Below, piece after piece: positions 1 to 6,472 of a DNA stretch of 6,472 nt. The first letter of the stretch is position 1. Every line of letters begins with the position of its first letter. The stretch comes from Pseudomonadota bacterium. Its GTDB lineage: Bacteria; Pseudomonadota; Gammaproteobacteria; Xanthomonadales; Xanthomonadaceae. The notes below the pieces were generated by a model. It was not told where the DNA came from. It saw only the letters and a list, made by a program, of their open reading frames with translations, and did not search any database. The DNA lies in contig JAEWZE010000121.1 in NCBI GenBank assembly GCA_023395465.1, positions 1-6,472 on the forward strand, written 5' to 3'. The translations under genes were made by a program, and so were the position numbers.

Positions 1-290
1 GTGCGCAGGTCGATGCGCGGCCCGGCCTCGCCCTCGTCGACCGCGGCGAACCAGGCCTGCTCGCCGTGCAGGCCGAGCAGCAGCGCGGCATCGGCGAGCT
101 GCGGTCGCTGCGCGCCGGTGAGCGGCAGCGGCCCGCCTTCGGCATCGCCGAGCGCGCGGCCTTCGCCATCGAGCAGCAGCAGCCGCGCCTGCGGCCACAG
201 CGCGGCCAGGCGGGCGGAATCGTTGCGCAGGTGTTCGGCGCGGTCCAGGCCGCCGTCGACGAAGGCGAACGGCGAGGGCGCGTCGGCCAT
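1..290 (-). CDS. nudC: NADH pyrophosphatase NudC, N-terminal part (gene runs off the left edge)
   Basis: The leftward frame from the ATG at 290-288 stays open for 96 codons to the window edge. Its start (MADAPSPFAFVDGGLDRAEH, then LRND and an LWPQARLLLLDGEGRAL stretch) matches what I know of the N-terminal domain of NudC-type Nudix hydrolases in Xanthomonadaceae. NudC cleaves NAD(H), and the NAD cap of some RNAs, to a nicotinamide mononucleotide product and AMP or a 5'-monophosphate end. The zinc ribbon and the Nudix box, which would be decisive, lie outside the window, so the name rests on the N-terminal domain and on the gene order. The start is 3 bases after the erpA stop codon, with no clear ribosome-binding site of its own, so translation probably depends on ribosomes finishing erpA. 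The 3' part of the gene is missing only because of the window boundary. Confidence 0.78.
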   Translation of the reverse strand, partial: MADAPSPFAFVDGGLDRAEHLRNDSARLAALWPQARLLLLDGEGRALGDAEGGPLPLTGAQRPQLADAALLLGLHGEQAWFAAVDEGEAGPRIDLR

Positions 291-293
291 GGC

Positions 294-656
294 TCAGACG
301 GTGAACGAGGACCCGCAACCGCAGGTCGACTTCGCGTTCGGGTTGCGGATGGTGAACTGCGCGCCGTGCAGGCTCTCGGTGTAGTCCACCGCCGCGCCCA
401 TCAGGTACTGCAGGCTGAGCGGGTCGACCACCAGGGTCACGCCTTCGGTGACCACGGCCAGGTCGTCCTCGGCCTGCTGCTCGTCGAACTCGAAGCCGTA
501 CTGGAAGCCCGAACAGCCGCCGCCCTGGATATAGACGCGCAGTTTCAGCGCCGGATTGCCCTCCTCGGCGATCAGCTGGCGCACCTTGCCGGCCGCGGCC
601 GGGGTGAAGTCGAGCGGGCGTTGCAGCGAGAGGTAGTCGGGGGCGGCCTGTTCCAT
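294..656 (-). CDS. erpA: Iron-sulfur cluster insertion protein ErpA (A-type carrier)
   Basis: An A-type carrier of the HesB/IscA family, which receives Fe-S clusters from the Isc or Suf machinery and delivers them to apoproteins in the cytoplasm. Counting from the ATG at 656-654, it has 120 residues. The three cluster-binding cysteines are present: Cys48 in GGGCSGFQYGFEFDE, and Cys112 and Cys114 in the C-terminal STCGCGSSFTV. The segments LKLRVYIQGGGCSGF, VVDPLSLQYLMGAAVDYTE and FTIRNPNAKSTCGCG are close to E. coli ErpA (114 residues), so the family call is firm. The start is uncertain. An in-frame GTG at 677-675 would add seven residues (MPPHPDR) and has a weak GAAG eight bases upstream, whereas the ATG has no obvious ribosome-binding site. 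The upstream DUF6776 gene ends 58 bases before the ATG with no terminator between, so the two are probably co-transcribed, and nudC follows after 3 bases. Confidence 0.94.
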   Translation of the reverse strand: MEQAAPDYLSLQRPLDFTPAAAGKVRQLIAEEGNPALKLRVYIQGGGCSGFQYGFEFDEQQAEDDLAVVTEGVTLVVDPLSLQYLMGAAVDYTESLHGAQFTIRNPNAKSTCGCGSSFTV

Positions 657-714
657 GCGGTCAGGATGGGGCGGCACGGGGCCGACTTCAAGCCGCGCGG
701 CGCGGATGCAGCGT

Positions 715-1428
715 TCAGCCGGCGGCGGCGCCGGCCACCTCGTCCCAGGGCAGGGTCTGCTCGACGGCCGGACCGGAGGCGGGCGCCAGGCGCACGCGGA
801 TGCGCAGCGGGGCGAAGTCCGGCGGAAGCATGATCTCGCCCTCGACCTGCTGGAAATACTTGAACGAGTACTCCACGCCGGCCGCGTCCGGGTCCTGCCG
901 CAGCGCCGCCCAGTCCAGCTGTTCCAGTCGCCCGTCGCGGGTGCCTTCCAGCGCCAGGCTGAGCCGGCCGCTGCTGACTGCGCCGCGGTTGAGGTTCTGG
1001 GTCAGGGTGGCGGTGTAATGCCAGGCCTGTCCGCTGCGCGGGCTGAGCGCCAGTTCGTGCACGGTCAGTCCGCGCCGCTGCGCGGTGGATCCGACGAAGC
1101 GTTCATAGAAGGCGACGTCGGCGCGCAACGCCGAGATCTCCTCGTCGCGCTCGGCCAGCGTGCCCTGCAGGTCGCGGTTGGCCTCGCGGCTGATCTGGTC
1201 CGATCGCGACAGCGTGGCGACCTGCTGCGCCAGCGCCTCGACCTGCGCCTGGTCGCCGCCGGCGTCCGCGGCCGGCCCCACGACCACCTGCCACACGCCC
1301 CACACACCGAACGCGAGCGCGGCCACGAACACGGCCAGCACCGCATAGGAGGCGCCCTGGACGTGCGCGGGCACGGTCGCGCCGGCGGACGCTTCGGCCT
1401 TTGGCGCGGTGGAGGGGGAATCGCTCAT
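715..1428 (-). CDS. DUF6776-type single-pass inner-membrane protein
   Basis: A 237-residue protein of unknown function. After a polar Ala/Ser-rich N-terminus of about 25 residues there is one hydrophobic helix (about 27-50, ASYAVLAVFVAALAFGVWGV). An acidic, Gln-rich, probable coiled coil follows (about 58-112), then a C-terminal domain (about 120-228) of alternating hydrophobic residues with YTATLTQNLNRG, EYSFKYFQQVEGEIMLPPDF and RIRVRL. This layout and the ILTQ/FKYFQ-like signatures fit the DUF6776 family as I remember it. It is found in gammaproteobacteria, and I believe it often lies near erpA. Predicted topology puts the C-terminal domain in the periplasm. The ATG at 1428-1426 is preferred over a GTG at 1434-1432 because MSDSP is a typical start and GGTGG lies just upstream. 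No catalytic motif is visible, so a scaffold or envelope role is only a guess. Confidence 0.82.
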   Translation of the reverse strand: MSDSPSTAPKAEASAGATVPAHVQGASYAVLAVFVAALAFGVWGVWQVVVGPAADAGGDQAQVEALAQQVATLSRSDQISREANRDLQGTLAERDEEISALRADVAFYERFVGSTAQRRGLTVHELALSPRSGQAWHYTATLTQNLNRGAVSSGRLSLALEGTRDGRLEQLDWAALRQDPDAAGVEYSFKYFQQVEGEIMLPPDFAPLRIRVRLAPASGPAVEQTLPWDEVAGAAAG

Positions 1429-1435
1429 CGCCACC

Positions 1436-1465
1436 GGTATATCGAGACGGTCGCCGCCGCGTCAA
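1436..1465 (-). promoter_or_regulatory. Predicted sigma70 promoter for the DUF6776-erpA-nudC block
   Basis: On the minus strand, TTGACG (1465-1460, 5 of 6 to the -35 consensus) and TATACC (1441-1436, 4 of 6 to the -10 consensus) are separated by 18 bases. The -10 box ends only 7 bases before the ATG at 1428, so a normal start point would fall at or within one base of the start codon. This predicts a leaderless or nearly leaderless mRNA. It is seen by eye only. Confidence 0.5.
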
Positions 1466-1478
1466 GGCGGCCCGCCCC

Positions 1479-1484
1479 TATACT
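1479..1484 (+). promoter_or_regulatory. -10-like box for the DUF4126 gene
   Basis: TATACT matches the -10 consensus at 5 of 6 positions and lies 68 bases before the DUF4126 start codon, in the region between divergent genes. No convincing -35 hexamer sits 16-18 bases upstream. Its upstream side abuts the leftward promoter, so the two directions could interfere with each other or share a regulator. Confidence 0.3.
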
Positions 1485-1552
1485 CAGGCGGACAGGCGCC
1501 GTCACGGCAGCCACGTTCAGCCGGTCGCCGGCTTTGTCGCGAGGAGTCCGCC

Positions 1553-2134
1553 ATGACCGAAGCCCACCTGTTCGCCGTCGGCGTGCTGCTGGCCTGGCTG
1601 GCCGGGATCCGCGCCTACCTCACCGTGTTCGGCGTCGGCATCGCCGGGGCGCTGGGCTGGCTCGACCTGCCGCCGGCGCTGGAGGCCACCACTTCGCCCT
1701 GGGTGCTCGGGGTGTCGGGTGCGCTGGCGCTGACCGAATTCCTGGCCGACAAGATCCCCGGCATCGACTCGGCCTGGGACCTGGTCCAGACCTTGGCGCG
1801 GGTGCCGGCCGGCGCCTTCCTCGCCGCGGCCGCGCTCTCGCCCGACGGCGAGCTGGGCGCCGGCATGATGGCCGCCGGCGCCGGGGTCGCCCTGACCAGC
1901 CACGCGGTGAAGGCCGGGTCGCGCGCCCTGCTCAACACCTCGCCCGAGCCGGTGAGCAACTGGACCGCCTCTGCGACCGAGGACGTGGTCGTGGTGGGCG
2001 CGCTGGCCCTGGCCTGGTCGTATCCGTGGCTGGTGCTGGCCGTGGTGGTAGGCCTGGGCCTGGGCCTAGCGCTGCTGTTGTGGTGGGTCTGGCGACGGTT
2101 GTTCCGGCGCGCGCCCCGGCCCGCGCCGGGCTGA
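1553..2134 (+). CDS. DUF4126 family multi-pass membrane protein
   Basis: A 193-residue hydrophobic protein of unknown function. The start is well supported: GAGGAG at 1541-1546 sits six bases before the ATG. Hydrophobic stretches lie at about 5-33, 48-64, 84-118 (interrupted by the polar SPDGE at 96-100) and 143-180, which suggests about five or six membrane helices. Features I associate with DUF4126 are GIRAYLTVFGVG near the N-terminus, the conserved-looking loop TEFLADKIPGIDSAWD (61-76), and SHAVKAGSRALLNTSPEPVSN (116-136), followed by a long C-terminal hydrophobic segment. The protein ends in a basic tail (RRLFRRAPRP), expected to be cytoplasmic by the positive-inside rule. A perfect palindrome follows the stop codon. 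The next gene on the same strand begins 246 bases later and looks separately controlled, so this gene is probably a single transcription unit. No substrate or partner can be named. Confidence 0.85.
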   Translation: MTEAHLFAVGVLLAWLAGIRAYLTVFGVGIAGALGWLDLPPALEATTSPWVLGVSGALALTEFLADKIPGIDSAWDLVQTLARVPAGAFLAAAALSPDGELGAGMMAAGAGVALTSHAVKAGSRALLNTSPEPVSNWTASATEDVVVVGALALAWSYPWLVLAVVVGLGLGLALLLWWVWRRLFRRAPRPAPG

Positions 2135-2151
2135 GCCTGCGATCACGGTTT

Positions 2152-2171
2152 GGGCCGCACGCGTGCGGCCC
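2152..2171. terminator. Perfect 20-base palindrome after the DUF4126 gene; possible terminator hairpin
   Basis: GGGCCGCACGCGTGCGGCCC is identical to its own reverse complement and begins 17 bases after the DUF4126 stop codon. As RNA it can form an 8-bp GC-rich stem with a CGCG loop. There is no T-run on either side, so it is not a classic intrinsic terminator. It may instead protect the 3' end or support weak termination. A binding site for a dimeric protein is the alternative. Confidence 0.4.
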
Positions 2172-2234
2172 GTGCGCCACGCCTGCGCGCGGATCCGCGG
2201 GCGACGTGCGATAGTCCCCGGCCCGCGCGTTCGC

Positions 2235-2240
2235 GATAAT
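2235..2240 (+). promoter_or_regulatory. -10-like box upstream of the signalling operon
   Basis: GATAAT matches the -10 consensus at 5 of 6 positions in a region otherwise almost free of A/T. The best -35 candidate at the right distance (TAGTCC, 2212-2217) matches only 3 of 6, so an activator or another sigma factor may be needed. Transcription from here would give a leader of about 130 bases before the GTG at 2381. Confidence 0.3.
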
Positions 2241-2313
2241 GCCGGCAACAGGGGGATCTGGAATGGACCACGTGGCGGCTCAGGCCGGCCCGTCGCTGCT
2301 TTGCCTGCCATCG

Positions 2314-2338
2314 GCGCGGCCGCGCGCCGCGGCCGCGC
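2314..2338 (+). repeat. Perfect 11-bp inverted repeat, GC-only hairpin in the leader
   Basis: GCGCGGCCGCG (2314-2324) and CGCGGCCGCGC (2328-2338) are exact inverted copies separated by the 3-base loop CGC. The RNA would form a very stable hairpin 42 bases before the GTG start at 2381 and inside the possible leader ORF. Runs of GC dinucleotides make such pairing easier by chance in this genome, but a perfect 11-bp stem is still notable. Confidence 0.5.
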
Positions 2339-2344
2339 GCGCGG

Positions 2345-2370
2345 TTGCCCCTGCAGGGGCTTTGCGGCAA
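2345..2370 (+). promoter_or_regulatory. Second leader hairpin that can pair with the ribosome-binding site
   Basis: The palindrome GCCCCTGCAGGGGC (2347-2360) is followed by TTT, which resembles a weak terminator. In addition TTGCC (2345-2349) is the exact complement of GGCAA (2366-2370), which overlaps the AAGG ribosome-binding site at 2369-2372. Extended pairing would therefore partly hide that site. Whether this works as an attenuator or translational switch is inference. Confidence 0.3.
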
Positions 2371-2372
2371 GG
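2369..2372 (+). promoter_or_regulatory. Ribosome-binding site that decides the response regulator start
   Basis: AAGG (within GGCAAGG) lies eight bases before the GTG at 2381. It is the only reasonable ribosome-binding site near the 5' end of this reading frame. It favours GTG 2381 over the TTG at 2345, the neighbouring GTG at 2378, and the in-frame ATG at 2504. Confidence 0.5.
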
Positions 2373-2380
2373 TTCCCGTG

Positions 2381-4198
2381 GTGTCTGACGCCAACAATCG
2401 CCAACGCGCGGAAGTTCCGCCCACCGGGTTCTGGCGCCGCTGGTGCGCCGATGCGGCGCCGGCGGTGCTGCCGCGCGTGGACGCGCCGGCCACGGGCGAA
2501 ATCATGCCTGCGCCCGCCCAGGCCCCGGCCGAGCCCGGGCGCGAGTCCACCGCCTACCGCGTGCTGGTGGTCGAAGACGATCCCAGCCAGGCGCTGTTCG
2601 CCGAGAGCGTGCTCAATGGCGCGGGCATGGAGGCGCGCGTGGTCTCGATCACCAGCGAGGTGATGGACGCGATGCGGCAGCTGCGGCCCGACCTGGTGCT
2701 GATGGACCTGCACATGCCGGGGCTCGACGGCGTGGAGCTGACCGGGCTGATCCGCGGTCATCCCGATTTCGCGACGACCCCAGTGGTGTTCCTCACCGGC
2801 GACGAGGATCCCGAGCGCCGCTTCGAGGTGCTCGACGTGGGCGCGGACGATTTCCTGCGCAAGCCGGTGCGTCCCCGCCACCTGGTGTCGGCGGTGCAGA
2901 GCCGTATCCTGCGCGCGCGCATGCTGCAGGCCGCCGGCAACGGCGCCCGCCATCCCGCGACCGGACTGCATACGCGCCCGCAGATGCTGCAACTGCTGTC
3001 GGCCGGCGTGCCGGGCGCGCAGTCGGGCGCGGCGCTGTTCGTCGAGATCGCGGGCACCGCCGCGTTACGCGACCGCTTCGGTTATGCCGCGCTGGAAACG
3101 CTGTTGACCGACGCCGGGCGCCGCCTGGGCGAGATCTGCGACGGCCACGCCGCCTCGCGCCTGAACGACAACACCTTCCTGGTGTTCGCCACCGGTCTCG
3201 ACGCCGCCGCGCTGCCGCCGCTGGCGCGCCAGCTGCGCGATGGCCTCGGCGAACACGGCTTCAGCGTCGGCGACGAGCAAGTGCGCCTGCGCGCGGTGGT
3301 CGGTTACGCGGACCTGGCCCTGGGCTTCGACGATGCCGGCGCCGCCCTGTCCGCGGCGGAGGAGGCGCTGCGCGCCGCCCGCGGCCACCCGCACGGCGTG
3401 GCGGCGTGGGCGCGGCCGGTCTCGGCCGACGATCGCGAACTGGCGGCGGTCGAACAGTCGCTGCGCGAGGCGCTCGCCTCAGGCAGCCTGCTGGCGGCCT
3501 TCCAGCCGATCGTGGCGGTCGCCGGTGGCGACGAGGCCCAGTACCAGGTCCTGCTGCGGCTGCGCGGCCGCGGCGACGAACTGCATCCGGCCGGGCGCGT
3601 GCTGCAGGCGGCCGGCCGCATCGGCGCCACCCTGCAGGTGGACCGGCGCATGGCCGAGATCGCGATCGGCGCGCTGCGCCGCCAGCGCGAGGAGCAGCGC
3701 ACGCTGCGCCTGTTCGTGACCCAGTCCCCGTCCACACTCGCCCACGACGGCCATGCGCAATGGCTGCTGCAGTCGCTGGCCGAGGCCGGGGTGGATGGTG
3801 CCTCGCTGGTGATCGACGTGCGCCAGGACGATGCACTGGTGCATGCGCTGTCGCTGCAGGAATTCTGCGGCGCGATGGTCTCGGCCGGCGTGCAGCTGTG
3901 CCTGAGCCAGTACCGCCACGGCCCCGAGGCCAACGCCCTGCTCGGCCAGCTGCCGCTGGGCTACGTGCGCCTTGATCCACGCTACTCGCACAACCTGGAC
4001 AACACCCCGGCGCGCGACGAGATGCGCAGCGCGATCGATTTCGCGCACCGCATGGGCCTGCAGGTGATCGGCCAGCAGGTCGAGGACGCGCAGTCGGCCG
4101 CGACGCTGTGGATGACCGGCGTGGACTTCATCCAGGGCAACCTGGTGCAGCGCCCGGCCGGCGACCTCCAGTTCGATTTCCACACCTCCGTGCTCTGA
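2381..4198 (+). CDS. Response regulator: intact receiver fused to degenerate GGDEF and EAL domains (FimX-like logic)
   Basis: The GTG at 2381 gives 605 residues beginning MSDANNRQRA. Residues 1-58 are a Pro/Ala-rich extension with a FWRRWC patch (17-22). The receiver (about 59-180) is intact: acidic E65-D66-D67, phosphoacceptor D109 in LMDLHMPG, T139 and K161. A GGDEF-like domain (about 190-346) begins HPATGLHTR, corresponding to the usual DxLTGLxNR, but carries NDNTF (262-266) where GGDEF belongs. An EAL-like domain (about 354-600) keeps FQPIV (374-378) and LLRLR (391-395), but EAL is replaced by QVL (389-391). The usual Asn of the NLS motif is T447, the Asp pair is S509-Q510, the Lys is R530, and AEGVE reads GQQVE (564-568). 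It should therefore make and break no c-di-GMP. By analogy with FimX it may bind c-di-GMP or protein partners, but it lacks the PAS domain of FimX. The hybrid kinase downstream is the likely phosphodonor. Confidence 0.88.
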   Translation: MSDANNRQRAEVPPTGFWRRWCADAAPAVLPRVDAPATGEIMPAPAQAPAEPGRESTAYRVLVVEDDPSQALFAESVLNGAGMEARVVSITSEVMDAMRQLRPDLVLMDLHMPGLDGVELTGLIRGHPDFATTPVVFLTGDEDPERRFEVLDVGADDFLRKPVRPRHLVSAVQSRILRARMLQAAGNGARHPATGLHTRPQMLQLLSAGVPGAQSGAALFVEIAGTAALRDRFGYAALETLLTDAGRRLGEICDGHAASRLNDNTFLVFATGLDAAALPPLARQLRDGLGEHGFSVGDEQVRLRAVVGYADLALGFDDAGAALSAAEEALRAARGHPHGVAAWARPVSADDRELAAVEQSLREALASGSLLAAFQPIVAVAGGDEAQYQVLLRLRGRGDELHPAGRVLQAAGRIGATLQVDRRMAEIAIGALRRQREEQRTLRLFVTQSPSTLAHDGHAQWLLQSLAEAGVDGASLVIDVRQDDALVHALSLQEFCGAMVSAGVQLCLSQYRHGPEANALLGQLPLGYVRLDPRYSHNLDNTPARDEMRSAIDFAHRMGLQVIGQQVEDAQSAATLWMTGVDFIQGNLVQRPAGDLQFDFHTSVL

Positions 4199-4202
4199 GG
4201 AG
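4197..4202 (+). promoter_or_regulatory. Ribosome-binding site overlapping the upstream stop codon
   Basis: GAGGAG overlaps the last two bases of the response regulator stop (TGA, 4196-4198) and lies eight bases before the kinase ATG at 4211. This fixes the kinase start and implies translational coupling, so the two proteins should be made in a linked ratio. Confidence 0.8.
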
Positions 4203-4210
4203 AACCGGGT

Positions 4211-6472
<2,262 letters not shown>

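Larger units (their letters stand above)
2263..2388 (+). other. Possible 41-codon leader ORF overlapping the response regulator start
   Basis: An ATG at 2263 follows AGGGGG (2250-2255) at a spacing of seven bases. It opens a 41-codon frame beginning MDHVAAQAGPSLLCLPS. The stop TGA at 2386-2388 overlaps the first codons of the response regulator gene, which begins at 2381 in another frame. This is the geometry of a translationally coupled leader peptide. The second half is Ala/Arg-rich and simply reflects GC-rich hairpin sequence, and the ORF resembles no protein I know, so it may be chance. Confidence 0.3.

Noticed and set aside
655..2214. Open frame of 519 codons on the plus strand
   Set aside because: It lies antisense to the DUF6776 gene and out of frame with DUF4126. 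Its translation is Arg/Gly/Ala-rich with no domain pattern, as expected for shadow frames at this GC content.
2066..2992. Open frame of 308 codons on the minus strand spanning the intergenic region
   Set aside because: It covers the end of DUF4126, the leader and the receiver coding sequence in antisense; the product is His/Arg/Ala-rich with no motif.
2381..4198. Calling the response regulator FimX itself
   Set aside because: The overall logic is similar, but FimX as I know it carries a PAS domain between the receiver and GGDEF and has a degenerate receiver. Here there is no PAS and the receiver is intact.

Overview
The window looks like chromosomal DNA of a high-GC gammaproteobacterium, most likely of the Xanthomonadaceae/Lysobacteraceae (Lysobacter, Luteimonas or a relative). 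The reasons are the very high GC content, the strong G/C bias at third codon positions, and the character of the ErpA and NudC proteins. This placement rests on recognition, not on a search. I see no mobile element, CRISPR array, tRNA or rRNA.

Layout. Positions 1-1428 are a leftward block of three genes: a DUF6776-type single-pass membrane protein, the iron-sulfur carrier ErpA, and the N-terminal part of the NADH pyrophosphatase NudC, which runs off the left edge. ErpA and NudC are 3 bases apart. A 124-base divergent region (1429-1552) separates this block from a rightward gene for a DUF4126 membrane protein (1553-2134). It carries a good leftward promoter whose predicted transcript would start at or next to the start codon. 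Positions 2135-2380 hold no established gene but are rich in structure: a perfect 20-base palindrome, a -10-like box, a possible 41-codon leader ORF, an 11-bp GC hairpin and a second hairpin next to the ribosome-binding site.

Positions 2381-6472 hold a two-gene signalling operon. The first gene encodes a response regulator with an intact receiver followed by GGDEF-like and EAL-like domains in which nearly every catalytic signature residue is replaced. It is therefore predicted to be a c-di-GMP-binding or purely protein-binding output, comparable in logic to FimX but without a PAS domain. The second gene starts 12 bases later, with its ribosome-binding site overlapping the upstream stop codon. 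It encodes a hybrid histidine kinase with two closely spaced membrane helices, no periplasmic sensor, an intact kinase core, a degenerate receiver, an intact receiver and a long Pro/Ala-rich tail that leaves the window. The inferred flow is membrane cue, kinase, REC2, an Hpt domain (possibly beyond the right edge), then the receiver of the dead GGDEF-EAL protein. This pair is the most interesting system here; the ErpA/NudC part is ordinary housekeeping.
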